DNA from: Watersipora subatra
Taxonomy: Eukaryota; Bryozoa; Gymnolaemata; Cheilostomatida; Watersiporidae
Reading direction: 5' to 3'
NCBI RefSeq assembly: GCF_963576615.1
Contig: NC_088714.1
Coordinates: forward strand, 3,782,001 to 3,846,000
Length of the DNA stretch: 64,000 bases
Shown: positions 15,301-30,300 of the stretch, one piece after another
How positions within the stretch are numbered: the first letter of the stretch is position 1
Layout: each line of letters begins with the position of its first letter
Program-made: the position numbers and the translations under genes
Notes under the pieces: generated by a model
Seen by the model: only the letters and a program-made list of their open reading frames with translations
Told to the model about the DNA's origin: nothing
The model's database searches: none

Positions 15301-18300
15301 ACATTAAATGCTGACATAGCTCAATATTATTACTGATTACATAATATTATGATACAATATAAATATTGTATAATATGTGTAATAATTGTCTATTATTGTA
15401 TAATTATTATACAATATAAATATGTCAAGGAACTTCTGTTCTGTTTATCAAGTAGCTATTATAGTTAGTGTTAGAATGTGCACAACTTCTTCATAAGCTT
15501 TATTACTGTTGCATTAGTGTGGAGTAGCGAAGACTGAAAAATCAATTTGGTACTTACTCTAATAGCTCTATTCCAGCTTTTATCTTTTTTGCATAACCGT
15601 ACCATTGTTTGCGGAGCCGAAGTGCTATCAGTAGCCTACTTTTATGTTGAATCGTAGTTATCTGCTCACTGTTTGTGCTTAAAGTTGTAGATACAGTTAG
15701 GGCTTGATTGGCTATACGTGGTTTAAGGCTCATTAAAAAACGTATGGAACCTGTGGTAGACTACACAGGACAACAAACTATGCAGTAGAATTTTATAAGA
15801 ATTTTCCGTTTGTATGTTGATAATTTGAAAGTCGATAAAATCGAGTTTTCATGTTGGTATAACCAGATATGAGATACCAGATATGAGACGTATTTTGGTT
15901 GTAGTAGCGAGTCGGTGACTCCCATCGTTTAGAACTTGCTTGGATATATTTCAGGCTTGATATCGAATCACAGCTGAAGTATTTGACACGTAAGATGATA
16001 ATAAAAACATGTATGGTATCAAATTGTTTGCATTAATCCTTTCGTAATAATGTTGGAATGTTTTTAGCGAAGGTGAAAGCAAAGTTCCTTATTAGTTACG
16101 TGCATTGCTAATTCGTTTTGGCGCTTAATTCAGGCACTGCGTATATCCCTATGATGAATATGCTGCTCAAATATTCACTATATGGTTCACAATAATATTG
16201 TTGGTGTGAGCTTAGGCCAGCTGGTCAAATATTTGTCTCTCATTTATGGCTGCAATACTACCATAGTGCATTCTGTGTTTCCGTCATAAATATTCCATTG
16301 TTTGTTATTAAAACCTCTGGTACAGATATACAATTATACTTATATAAACCTCATAAAATCCATCAGAATCTTATGACTTTTGAAAGTTTAGAATGTAAAA
16401 TGTTTGTTACACTTGAGCAATATTAAATACCCAAGTAATGGGCACAGCTGTTAAACTGTGGTAGCTCTCAGCTAAGTATGACAAACAAACAGCATATTTG
16501 TCTGTATTGATAGGCCCCCTCCTTATATCCTCAAGAGTCTAGATTCTTATCTCATTTTGCTGTGAAAAATCTTTCTCAGTTATTTATTTGCTATTATGAG
16601 TAAAAAAAACTTGGAAAAACTTTGTTGTAATTACGTGTGAGTGCTGATTTAATTAATTCTCAACATTTCTGTAGCATTGCTGGTTGTCCGAGGTCAGCCG
16701 TTGCGAATATTCATGGGGCTATGAAGCAAGGAATCGATAACCAAGCCCTCGGCATGCTGCTCTGTGATTGGTCAGGAAAAGGTCATGTGACAGATTCGTT
16801 GTTTAGTCTACCATCATTTGTTTCTATGGCAGGAATGTCTTGGAACAAAGGTGTTAACCAGGTAATTAGTAAAGAACTTAGAGGTCAGTTGTTTTCAAAA
16901 AGGCTGTGGGGGGAAAGAAAACCGTTACCGTTGTAGGAGAAACAAGAGACACTTTTAATAACCTAGTACCCTAGTAGTCTGAGTACCCTGGCAGTTTGGT
17001 GCACCGGAAGGGATCGTCAGTTGTAATAACTATGTGCACAATTATTCCATTACGTGGCGAGCTGGTCAACTGGCTCAGATGATCGAATGTTGGTCTACCA
17101 AGTTAAAAATCACGAGTTTGAATTCTGGTGAAAGCAATCTTTTTTTCTAATCTCTAAGCATGGCTTTGGCCAGACGGTGCAACTCTTAATATAGTAAAGA
17201 TAAGATAATTTCCCTCTTCAGTGCATTGAAAAACTCTTCTTCAGCCCTTCAACTGTGCCCAGTGCCAAACAGTACCCTTCAAATGACCCAGTGCACAAAT
17301 TTCTTATAAAAAACTGTATTCTTTTGATGGAACTCACAAACTCGCAGTACAAGATCTACAAAACTGGAATATGGCTATAATTTGTATAGTTGAGAGTCTA
17401 TTCACCAGCAGTCCTTGGCAAACCGTATCTTTGTCCAGCAGTTAGCAGTTGGTCTTTCGCTGCACGCAAGCCCGCGCAACTATGAAGGTTTGATGTCTGT
17501 GTTGGATGCTTTTTCTATGACATTAATCCTTGACAGATTGGTCCTACTGTGAAAAATGTCAACTACGGGTGTATTTTTGCTACAACTATTTATTCCAATT
17601 TGCTATAATAAAAGATCAATTTAGCATAGTTTTAAGGTGAAAACAAGAATTCAAAAGCATATTTACTACTACATTTATAAATTCGAATCACTGCTTTGTA
17701 TTATAGATGACACCCTGCCAGCCTGCCAGCTATTTCATAGTTCATTGTACAAGGTGTATTTAGGCAAGTTTGGCTGAAATCTTTTGATTCTAAATAAAAA
17801 GACTTTGTTTAACAACGTGATGTTAACAGATTGTTTTGCTTCAACATAGCCTGGTGGGGGCCTGGTGGGCCTATATGTTTGGGGGAAGCAAAATGTACTG
17901 AACTTTTCTGCCAGTTACTAAGATATACAGAGCTTCACTATGCAATGGCTTTACTTACTTGTTAATTATTCTGAAACTGTTCTGACCCTTCACTATTTTG
18001 TACTTCATTTTTCGCTGCCTAGTTTATGGTGTTTCAATAACCATGGTTGAAATTTGTGTGCCGCACAGGAAAGAGACAAAGTCAGAATAGCTCTGACAAT
18101 GATAAAAACTAACAAAACTCAAGTTAGTAGTCTGTGGGCCTTCAAAACTAACAACTACATAGTTAAAACAAGGGTTGCTGGACTATTATGTCTCTTATTA
18201 AACGCTACATCAGTTATTTGTAATCATCGTTTTAGCAATAAGATCTCCTCATAGCCTGTTGCTTACCAACAGAAAAGTAAACAAGCAAAGCTAGTCTAGA

Positions 18301-21300
18301 CTGTGGTTTTGAGGTAAAGCAAAAGTGAATTATACATTCTAATGATAGGTTACATCTATTTTACATAAACTGATTCACAACATACGGACTATGGCTAATC
18401 TTATGTACAAAAGGTTGACACTACTTCATGGTCTTTTAATTTTTATGGTCAGACCTGGTTCTAGTTACAATTACGTACAGGACAATAATAGTGATATTTG
18501 AGCTGATGTACAGATGTTATATCAGCAGCTAAACTTTCATCCAGCTTATACAGCTTGACACTTGGTTCGCCATACGCAGTGCTATTCAAAGTCGCCAGTT
18601 TTAATCTTTTATTTGGGGCGACCGTCGTTAATCGACTTAATTTAGTCCTGAGTAGGTTCATGATAATTTCTACAATTAACTTGATCGGAGATTTGAAGCT
18701 TCTTCTCAGGCTACCAAACCCACCTATTATAAACTTGTGCCCGAACACATGCTAACTGGTTTGATTTATTTCTCCTCAATGATTTATCATCTGAGTTTCT
18801 ACTTTAAAGTTATAACCATCTCAGCAGACTGGAATTTATTCGCATTCAGATCCTGTTAATGTGAGATCAGTGGGTGTCGATATGTTATGACTGCACCTGA
18901 TACTTCATGCCTGTGGGTGGGGTAGATAGGGGGTGTACACAATTAGTGCACATGTATTTGGCATTAGTAAACAGAAATATCAGTTTAGCAAAGTAAAAAA
19001 TTGTGCATTCTTTTTAGTTTTATCAGTGTCCTTAAGTCACAACGAATAGAATCATCTGCTCCTATTTTCTCATCAGCAATATAAACGATAGAGCGCTGTG
19101 AATTGCTGTCTGTAGTGCAAATATATTTACTATCACTTATTCTCTCTTTTTCCTGAATTTTGCCTATTTTTGTGTTGTGCTAATTGTAAAAACATATTTA
19201 TTGTTGGACATTCTGGAATTAGATAAAATAGATCAAGGCTGGTTTACAGCAGTATAAAGATTTACAAAGCCTGTGTCTATCATGTTACATGAAGATTACA
19301 TGGAGAGACAACTCTTGTCACAAGTCATGGTAGTTTGCAAGCGTTACCAAGTGTAGAGAGGTGTTCATATTTTCATGTACTCAACTAGTGGTTCATTTTA
19401 TTTGCGGTTTAGTACCATATTTACTTTTGTCTCTACATTCTATCAGCTATGGTTCATCTTACAGTTATGCCACATCGTCATCTTGCAGTAGAAAAAAGTT
19501 GTTGTATGATATGAGGCAACTGCATTTTATATGATATAATTAGTAACCACACAGTTTCAATGTTGTCTGCTGGAACCATAGGTTACCGTGTTGGACAGGC
19601 TACCCGCGCTGTTGAGTCTACACATGCTCTCTGATGCCAAGTGTCAAGTTGGCAAAGTTCTTGTTGAGCTCGGCAAACTAGAATACGACCTCATGGCTGT
19701 CTCCTCTCATCTTCCTGGTATGTATCAATGGCTTACCACTCATAACTTACAAGTAATAATGCCTCACTTACTTCATCCACAGGCTATGTGCACAAAGTTT
19801 AATTGGTCATACATATATTACCATGTTTGGTGTTAGTCACAGAGCTGAAGTATCTACAGCCTGACATTGAACTTACTATGTTCATGTTAGCTCTGCGATC
19901 CTTGGTGGATCTAATTAAAGTTTTTGCCTCTTTGATATCTGATTTGCAATAATGGCCAGAACTAAATGCCTCACTAACAAAATATGAGAAGTTTTATGTA
20001 TGTTCGGTTAGTGGAAGAGGGAGGTTAGTCTGGTGAGGATTGGTAAGTCTGGTGAGGGTTGGTAAGTCTGGTGGGTATTGGTAAGTCTGGTGGGGGTTGG
20101 TAAGTCTGGTGAGGACTGGTAAGTCTGGTGAGGATTGGTAAGTATGGTGAGGATTAGTAAGTCTGGTGAGGATTAGTAAGTATTGGTAAGTCTCGTGAAG
20201 GTTGGTGAGTATGGTGAGAATTGGTATGTCTGGTGGGTATTGGTAAGTCTGGTGAGGGTTGGTGAGTCTGGTGAGGGTTGGTAAGTCTGGTGGGGGTTGG
20301 TAAGTCTGGTGAGGATTGGTAAGTATGGTGAGGATTAGTAAGTCTGGTGAGGATTAGTAAGTATTGGTAAGTCTCGTGAAGGTTGGTGAGTATGGTGAGA
20401 ATTGGTATGTCTGGTGGGTATTGGTAAGTCTGGTGAGGGTTGGTGAGTCTGGTGAGGGTTGGTAAGTCTGGTGAGGATTGGTATGTCTGGTGAGTATTGG
20501 TAAGTCTGGTTGAGCTAGTAAGTCTTTCACACTCATAGAACTGAAGTCACTCTTTTTGTGTGTCAATCATTTCTCCAAATTACATTAGGTATCCTGTTTT
20601 GATGTTGCTGCTTACGAGATTCACGGATAAACTAACAATACAACTGCGAATGCGAAATGCTCGCCAAATGTAAAAATGAATTTATTTGTTCCCGCCAGAA
20701 TAGCAGATAAGAATGATGTTGAATCATTGCAATAAACACGGTCTGTAGGTGATTTGACTCTTGTCACAGTGCCCAGCTAATCTCTGCAGCCAAGTCGTGA
20801 CACTCCAGCCTTATGGTTTGTATATTCAGAGAGGCAGACATCAAACGGTCCATATATCAAATGTTTATCCCACTGAATACTTGAGCAAAGGTTATTTTGC
20901 AGAATTTAATGTTGATAAAGTTGTTTTTGTTGACAGCCATAGCGCCTGTATCAGTGTGATTTTAGATTCTTCATGGATAGTATGAGATGTCAGCCCTAGC
21001 AGGGAACATGAAAATATTGTCTCATTGCGCTTGGTCGTTCTGTACACAGGTGCCAACTTTGTGGGTGGCAGAACAACATGTTATGATCAGATTTGTAGGA
21101 ATTTTGCGTTGCTTCTCTTAAAATATCTGCTCTTTTTTGGAAGGCTAAGAGCTAACAACTATTAAGTTTTAGGAACATTTTTCAAATTATTCTTTTTCTC
21201 GAGGTAGGCATTCATTGTTGGCTTTTATCCAATACAATCTGCTCTATTTCATTGAAAATTCCAGTGGGAGTATGTTGTCGTTATAGTGCTGATGTTTTCA

Positions 21301-24300
21301 TAGTATTGTTTATTTGCTTTCCTGAAACTCGATAACAAGAAATGCTTTTTTTTGCAATTGAACCCTGTAATGTTGCTTTCAATCCTTCTTGACTGTAAAC
21401 TGATATTGCCACGTGCCAATGTTTATGCCCTGATTTTGGCTGAAATTATTTAATGAAGTCATTTTACTGGCCTCAGATGTCACCTTGCCCTCTTTGTGTT
21501 ACTATAGTTTGATGTTTCTTGGCATTTAAACTTGCTGATAACTTGGAATTGTTATCACAACACTTGGTGTACATTTCATGAACTCTTTGGCCCTTGAAAT
21601 CACTTTTGCTGTTGTTCCTGGAATACATAGAATACAAAATACATGTTGTTTATTCAAAAATATTTTAGGCTTCCAATAGTACCTATTATTGAATGCATGA
21701 AATTTTATGTCACCTGAAATATAAGCAACCAAATTTTAAAGGCCTAAAACGGTTCTTTTTGAGTGTTTTCGTTGTCTCAGGATTGCGCTTGGAGTCATTT
21801 CCTCTTTGCACTAAAACGCCTTGATTCACTGTTTTTTTCTCAATTTGTTTCTGTTATGCAACAAATTGAATATTGGAATCGTTCATTGCTTGAGCTAAGT
21901 CTCATATTGCACTCATGAAGGGAAGGTTTAACTTTCCTGGTTTCTGTTAGTTTATTTTGTTGTTTTGTTTACGAAGGCACAAAGTATAATGCTGTCAAAG
22001 GTCGTGACCGGTTTTACTGATAAACATCAGAAGAAAACCTTTGTTACGAAAAATTTCTCAATCGCTTTGGCTCCTCTCAACGAAAGATGCAATAGTCTAG
22101 CATTGTGTTGACTGGTGCGCTTGTTTCATGCACCTTCCTGAATGTTAGCATCGTGTTGACTGGTGCGCTTGTTTCATGCACCTTCCTGAATGTGTTGACT
22201 GGTGCGCTTGTTTCATGCACCTTCCTGAATGTGTTGACTGGTGCGCTTGTTTCATGCACCTTCCTCAATGTTAGCATCGTGTTGACTGGTGCGCTTGTTT
22301 CATGCACCTTCCTGAATGTTTGTATCGTGTTGACTGGTGCGCTTGTTTCATGCACCTTCCTGAATGTGTTGACTGGTGCGCTTGTTTCATGCACCTTCCT
22401 GAATGTGTTGACTGGTGCGCTTGTTTCATGCACCTTCCTCAATGTTAGCATCGTGTTGACTGGTGCGCTTGTTTCATGCACCTTCCTGAATGTTTGTATC
22501 GTGTTGACTGGTGCGCTTGTTTCATGCACCTTCCTCAATGTTTGTATCGTGTTGACTGGTGCGCTTATTTCATGCACCTTCCTCAATGTTTGTATCTTGT
22601 TGACTGGTGCGCTTGTTTCATGCACCTTCCTCAATGTTTGTATCGTGTTGACTGGTGCGCTTGTTTCATGCACCTTCCTCAATGTTTGTATGGTGTTGAC
22701 TGGTGCGCTTGTTTCATGCACCTTCCTCAATGTTTGTATCTTGAAACTGTCACACAACGCTTTTTCACTCATCAGCCTCCCGCACATTTCTTGGAAATTA
22801 CTTATTGTGAAATATTTGCTATGGCTTGTACCTTAGAAGGCTAGATACATGGCAGCTAAACCAAAGCTTCTGGCAGTTTTTCTTAGAAAAACCGGACAAA
22901 GTGACTAATGTCTAAGAACTTGCGACTGAGCTGCTTCGGTTAAGGTTTATTGAGTTACGCCTGATGTAATTGGCGTAACTCAATTGTGTTTGATTGGACT
23001 ACTTATTATTAGCGAGTTCAATATTTATTTTTGGAAAACGGTTGATTCAGTTTTTTACTCGAAATCTAACAATGGAATCGCGCAAGATAAAAAATAGCTG
23101 GAACAGAGTTCATTTTTGAGTTCGGTTTTGGCCAGTGAAGTCACTAACTGTAAGCTTTAGTCGCTTCCATTCAAATGCAGGCGCTTTTAATTCTTCAATT
23201 CATATGCTGTGGTGGCCACCTTTTAGTCCCCTTCTGATCTTAATTTCATCTTCATCCCATTTTCCTATGTACAGTTTTGTTCAAAATTTCTTGCAAGCAA
23301 CTTGTACTACACCAGTGGTCGCATCTTTGATTATATTATGAGAGCCACTCATGTTCCTGCTTTTTAACAGATCTACATGTATGTTGTAAATATTCCTATA
23401 TGTTGACCTGATAGCAGCAATTGAAAAATAGGTGTATATGCGAGACATGACTGCTATTTGTGTCATTCAAGTATAAGCTTTAGGAATTGATTAGGCCCTT
23501 GCAAAAATCACTACGGAATATGTCTAATGCGAGTTGAGTAAGCCAAGCATCAGCAACTTCTTCTTTAATACAGCTGGAAATTGCTGCTCCCTGGACCCTG
23601 AGCGTGGCTCTCTGCTGTTTCAGCTGCTCGTGAACCCTGATAGTGTTGACCTTACTCATCTTACACCAGCAATATTTCAGGTGAGGTTCACATGTATAGA
23701 AATATAGAAATTCAGTAGACCATCATGCGGATTGGGGATAACAACCCTTCCTGTTTTTAACCCAAAAACTGTTAGACCTGGTCTGCTGGTTTGGATTCTC
23801 AATTATACCATATATACCCAGTTTTAAATTAATGGCACAGTAATAGAAACTCTCTCTACCCAGGATAAGTGAGAGTTACCAGCATTTTGTCAACTAATAA
23901 ACTTCATTAGGCCACCTGTCTTAACCGCTATCTGTCGTTCAGCAGGTCTGTGTGAAACATATTGCGTAGAGCTCAGCCAGTGCTATTGCGCTGGTGGATG
24001 TGGGGCGCAGATGAGAGAACTATGTGAAGCATGCAGGAATGTAGATTTTTGGCAGAGGCTGTGCTAGATAGCCATAATATAAGTGATTACAACGATATGA
24101 TCTCGTGATTACAGATGATTTATGTATTTTTGCGATGCTTTTGGGTGTGCATAGGTTCCTTGTGATCAGCCAACTTTTTAAACCATTTCAGTGACGCAAT
24201 AGGCAGTTGATGTTTTACCTCAAATTGTTTGGCTGTGACTCTATTTTAACGTTTTACTTACCATTATGCGCTTCATCATAATTTTAGTGAGTCCCTTTTT

Positions 24301-27300
24301 CTTTTAAATACATTTTGCGTTCTTCTGCTCGTTCTGGCATCATTTTGTGTTATTCTGAATTAAAACTTTCGCATAAGGCTTTTGGCAAAAAACTGTTAAC
24401 GGTCTCAGTTAATGTTCAATAAGAAAATAATTGGGAGCAGTTGAAAGTTGATAATGAACAGATGTTCCGAGGCGGATGTTCGCGTGAGAAATGATGCACG
24501 TTTTCCGTAGTGAAATGCGCATGTAGCTCGTCCTTTTTATTAGAAACATAAAAAAGATTTTTGTTTTCAGAAGTGGCTGGTCTAAACCTGAGAAATTACT
24601 AAATTATTTTTTGCTAAATGAATGAAAAATTTTTTAAGAGTAACCTCGATCGAAGCTAAAGCTAGACTGTTGTCTATTCCTATTTTTATATAATATTCGC
24701 AAGGGTTTTTAAGACATCTTCAGGCCAGCGTAAACTCAGAGAAGTGGATCAGACCTTCTAGTGATTAACTAGATGGTGAGTAAGACTGCACCTAGTAACA
24801 CCCTTGTCACTCATAGATTGCTGTTTTGTAATCACCGAAAGGCATCACTGATCTATAATAACAAATGTTTGGCGCTTGATTCATATTCTCTAAAATAGAC
24901 AGTTAAACCGAGATAGAAGATTATCTAGAGTGTGCCCTTACACCATTATAGGAAGATATATATATGAGTAGGATACCAACTGTCATTGCTGTCATTGCTG
25001 CCGGTTCATTTAGCGTGGTTCCCTCAAACACTGGTTGACCAGATATATACCTGTTTGATAGTTCAATTGCTTTTATTCATTTCCCTTTTTCCTTTTTTAA
25101 AAAGGTGGTTGATACAATTGAAGGCATGGCTGCAATAACCAGCGAAAGAGATTGTAAAATTTTTTTTATTTTAACTAAGATGTGAATAATAAAACATCCA
25201 TTGTTGATTAGACTGTGTTCCTGCAGATTATAGCGAGTAGAGGTTTTTTCAATGTTCAGGGACTTTTGATCAGGTACAGCTTTTTTAACAGCGAATAAGA
25301 AGCCATTCCTCTTTCATACACAAACAACCAGCTCCAATATGGTCAAGCTAGTTGATCTTGAATAATGTTGTGTATTCGGTGATTTATTGCATCATACATA
25401 TAGTAAATACCATAAATATAATATGCACATACGTATAAACAAAGCTGTTGTTAGTGTCAAAAGGGAAGTGCACAGGTGCATCAGAGGATTAATAGCCAAA
25501 CCACAGCAGACAAGTTTTTCTGCAATAGCTTGTCATTTTCCTTGCTGATCTTTGCTTAACCCGTTATCCTTTTGGCAACTTTGTTACTTCTGCCCTGGAA
25601 ATAAATCTGGTTAGCTTTAAGCTCGGAACCCAAGGTTGTTGTTTTTTATGCTAATTTAAATGTAATCGTTGTTTTACAGAAATCTCTTCGCGCTATCCGC
25701 CACCTGCATGGTCTCGTTCAGTCTCAACAGCTACTGTGCTTTATGGGAGAGGAACTAACAAAGGCACTCAAGCTCAATCTTGACCTTGCTCTGACGACCT
25801 GCAGGTAAATAAAAATCTCCTGATTACCTACCTTAATGCGCAGTTCAACTTTTATATTTTATCAATCCTTCTCAAGTAAGAAATATTTGACACGCCTTTT
25901 TAACCTTTCAGCTGTGATAGATTTTACGATGATGACGTTGTTCAGTGGGCTACTTATGCAACCTGGTCTGGTCTGGCCTTCATTACACTTATTATCTGTA
26001 TAATAGTGAGTTCTTCATACATATGATGCTGATGACATCGGAAATAATTGCAATCATTTTAAATCACTTAAACTCTGTCAGTTTATATAATTCAGTTCTG
26101 CTCCATCTTCTGCGCATCCAATTATACCTACCCACACACACTTACCTCCACCTACATCCACTTACCTCTAACTAGATCTACATATGTCCAGCTTTCCGCA
26201 ATGCGTGAGGTCCCTTAGAGCGCTTTGAAGTTTCATAAATGACATTTACCAGACAATCGGAAGGTATTATTTTCTGATGTTTAAAGTATGCATTTACATA
26301 ACCTTTGATATGCTATGCATCATCCTCTCTAATCCAGCTCATTCAGGTGCTGTCTTTAAATATCGGTATATTTCATTAAGTAAGTCATCATAAGTGGCTA
26401 CCACAGGAGAGATTACCAGTTGCTAAATCACTGTTGATGTTCATTAACACATTCAAATTGTGACATTTATATGCAAGTTCCTTAGAGCCAATCGTGACAG
26501 AAGTTAAACAAAAATATGACTAGTGGAAGCTAAAAAATCGCTGAGATAGTTTTCGACTGAATTATGAGATATATGCAAATGTTTTCATTAGTCATAGACA
26601 TGGAAATCGGTGTGTCTCAAGCTCCTATTTACTAGTCATCGACATAGACTGCAACGTCCCCCAAATCCCCCAATCTTTGTTTGGCTAGTCAAAGCCATAG
26701 AGTGCTCCCTATAGGCTACTGGCAAGCACTTGCCACTGGTGTAAAATAAATGAGCCAGTTCCAGTTTCTTCAAGTTAAAATTCTCATTTTATCAACCCTC
26801 TATCTCCTCATTATTTGTCCTTCAAGTTTTCTGTGCACATGTAAACCAGGATCGGACTCGCTCTCTGCACGGCCGGAAGAAATCCTGGAGGAGATGAAGG
26901 AGTGCCTAGCGTTAACATAGGTCTATCCAACCTGCCCATAACTGTCAAGACTGACCTCGCTAACAGGTAATGTAAATGACACAAACATCTATCTTTAACA
27001 ACTGCATTCTATACTATACTTGTGTAAAACTTGGCACAAGCTTAAATTTAAATCATTCAGTTTAGCCAACTTTTATCAGCCACAAAACAACTTCTGGGAG
27101 ATCAGATTTGATCGAGAGTTGCTAATCATGTAGAGGAAAATATTTATGTTGACAGAGTAAGCAGGGCAAACTAATGCGATATAAAGCGTGTCAGACAAAA
27201 GCTTATTTGGATCGAGTTGTTTGGTTTAATGGCTGGTACATTCTCCATTAAAAATGGATCCAGTGACGTAGATCTTGTAGACAATAAGCCTTGTGTTTAT

Positions 27301-30300
27301 TTTACAAATACATTTTTATCAATTGATTAGACATCTCCTATCTACGCTGTCACTCAGACTGTCTTATATTTTCATCAAACTACTACATAGTCATCGATGA
27401 AGATCTCAGCTGGAGCTTAGAATAGTTGGTACTAAAAGTATTTATGTAACTTGATGCTCTCTCATTCCATCCTGCTCCCTGATCCCACAACTCTTCATTA
27501 GCGCTTCAAGGGTTGACTATTGAATAAACAGAACATTCTATATTCCTACAATTTCTTTATGGGCCATAAAGAATGTTTATACAAACTGTAATAGGCTTAA
27601 AATATAGACTCTGTGTTATCTTTTTAGAATATGAATGCCCTATCATATTCTTGTAATATACAGTGTGTAAAAATCAAAGCTCAAATAAAAACTGCAAGAC
27701 TTGTTTGTTCTATGTGCTTAACAAAGATTCCAAACTTGAACATTCTCGAGATATGCCTGGAAACCCTATTGACGCAACTCTGTTGCCACCTGATATTCGG
27801 TGTCTTTGGTGTTCAACTCTTATATGCGGACCTGACCGTTGTTGCTTACGATAATTGACTGTAATTTGTGTTTTGCTTCATATATTATTTTATTTTGATA
27901 AAAATAAAGCATACAAACTATTTCTACATGTTAATATTTTGTACAATCATCTTAGAAAAGAAAGCATAGGTACGAGCTGCCACTGGTACGACAATACAAT
28001 TTTTAGCCTGTGTTACTAATAGAATATATAGGCCTATAAAAAATTTGAGTGATTTATTTATTGCTAACTGTCTTAATATAGAGTTTATGATGAAAAATTA
28101 TGTCAAAAAGTTTTAGAACGGATTAAAATTAATCACATTATATTTAAAGAAAGCGATCGTTTTGGAATTCGAATCTGTTTTTCAACAGAATTGTGGTTGA
28201 AACCTAAAGTCAGACTGCATAGACACAGTAGTATGTTGTTTAAAAAATAAAACCTTTGAAACAAAATATTAAAAAAAGTTTGTGAATTGAAAAAATGAAA
28301 ATTTTTCACTTCTATATATATATTCATCCCCTGTAGACTAGCACTGGCATTTCTTCCCATTTCTTCATGCTTCTCTTGCTCAAAGTTGTGGCTGATTGGT
28401 CTTAGAGATGTCATGAAATACAAGTTGGCAGATCTTAGAGGTAAACTGTTCGCCTCTACTTGGTCATCTTTAACAATCCTACTTTGTTGAGTGGAGGTGC
28501 AGATCATTAACTATCTGGATTTTGGGAGAAAACTATATGACTAAAGTATATAAAAACTCTAGATATGAAACTAATGTCCTGCTAAGTTTAAATAATATTG
28601 TTTAACGACATCAACCTAACACTGGCAACCTAACATTGTCAACCTAACAGTGTCAACCTAATAGTGTCAACCTAATAGATTCACCCTAACACTGACAACC
28701 TAACATTGTCAACCTAATAGTGTCAACCTAATAGTGTCAACCTAATAGATTCACCCTAACACTGGCAACCTAACATTGTCAACCTAATAGTGTCAACCTA
28801 ATAGTGTCAACCTAATAGAGTCAACCTAATAGTGTCAACCTAATAGTGTCAACCTAATAGATTCACCCTAACACTGGCAACCTAACATTGTCAACCTAAT
28901 AGTGTCAACCTAATAGTGTCAACCTAATAGTGTCAACCTAATAGAGTCAACCTAATAGTGCCAACCTAATTGTGTCAACCTAACAGTGTCAACCTAATAG
29001 TGTCAACCTAACAGAGTCAACCTAATAGAGTCAACCTAATTGAGTCAACCTAATAGTGTCAACCTAATAGTGTCAACCTAACAGTGTCAACCTAACAGTG
29101 TCAACCTAATAGTGTCAACCTAATAGTGTCAACCTAATAGATTCACCCTAACACTGGCAACCTAACATTGTCAACCTAATAGTGTCAACCTAATAGTGTC
29201 AACCTAATAGAGTCAACCTAATAGTGTCAACCTAATAGTGTCAACCTAATAGATTCACCCTAACACTGGCAACCTAACATTGTCAACCTAATAGTGTCAA
29301 CCTAATAGTGTCAACCTAATAGTGTCAACCTAATAGAGTCAACCTAATAGTGCCAACCTAATTGTGTCAACCTAACAGTGTCAACCTAATAGTGTCAACC
29401 TAACAGAGTCAACCTAATAGAGTCAACCTAATAGTGTCAACCTAATAGAGTCAACCTAATAGTGTCAACCTAATAGTGTCAACCTAACTGAGTCAACCTA
29501 ATAGTGCCAACCTAATTGTGTCAACCTAACGGTGTCAACCTAACAGTGTCAACCTAATAGTGTCAACCTAACAGAGTCAACCTAATAGAGTCAACCTAAC
29601 AGTGTCAACCTAATAGTGTCAACCTAATAGTGTCAACCTAATAATGTCAACCTAATAGTGTCAACCTAACAGTGTCAACCTAATAGTGTCAACCTGATAG
29701 TGTCAACCTAATAGTGTCAACCTAACAGTGTCAACCTAATAGTGTCAACCTAATAGTGTCAACCTAATAGTGTCAACCTAATAGTGTCAACCTAATAATG
29801 TCAACCTAATTGTGTCAACCTAACAGTGTCAACCTAATAGTGTCAACCTAATAGTGTCAACCTAATAGTGTCAACCTAACAGTGTCAACCTAATAGTGTC
29901 AACCTAATAGTGTCAACCTAATAGTGTCAACCTAATAGTGTCAACCTAATAGTGTCAACCTAACAGTGTCAACCTAATAGTGTCAACCTAATAGTGTCAA
30001 CCTAATAGTGTCAACTTAACGGTGTCAACCTAATAGTGTCAACCTAACAGTGTCAACCTAATAGTGTCAACCTAACATCGGCAGCTTTGAATGAATACGC
30101 ACATGAGCACTGCCAGGCTTCTTAACTCGTTTAGCTTTTTTTATTACAGTCAAACCTCAACATATGAAATTAGCCATCGCTCCAATATTTGCTTCGTATC
30201 CCGGAGCAAATATTAAAATAAGAATACATTCTGTTATGCTCAATTCATTCTAGATCTGTAACAAAATTGTATTTTTGTTACGAAACATCAGTTAAGCGTA

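Larger units (their letters stand above)
10900..16674 (+). other. Intron of the GH20-like gene
   Basis: A 5.8-kb intron. It holds the 15-bp minisatellite (12806-13168), a 14-bp repeat (13562-13668), degraded SINE-like B-box fragments near 11385 and 11640, and an AT-rich self-complementary stretch at about 15335-15425 (TATTGTATAAT/ATTATACAATA). No exon is seen elsewhere. Confidence 0.7.
19718..23573 (+). other. Intron of the GH20-like gene with two minisatellites
   Basis: A 3.9-kb intron holding the 19-bp array (20024-20526) and the 39/48-bp array (22105-22740). The remaining sequence shows no exon or recognisable mobile element. Confidence 0.7.

Noticed and set aside
18461..18755. Overlapping ORFs of 95 and 66 codons on opposite strands
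   Set aside because: No splice sites in frame with the GH20-like exons and no recognised protein motif; treated as intronic noise.
22077..22836. ORFs of 236 and 243 codons on opposite strands
   Set aside because: They result from repeat units divisible by 3 inside an intron; the peptide is a bare repeat.
28133..28507. 124-codon minus-strand ORF with a varied composition (MICTSTQQSRIVKDDQVEAN)
   Set aside because: No matching splice donor or acceptor pair, no recognised motif, and AT-rich low-complexity at its end.
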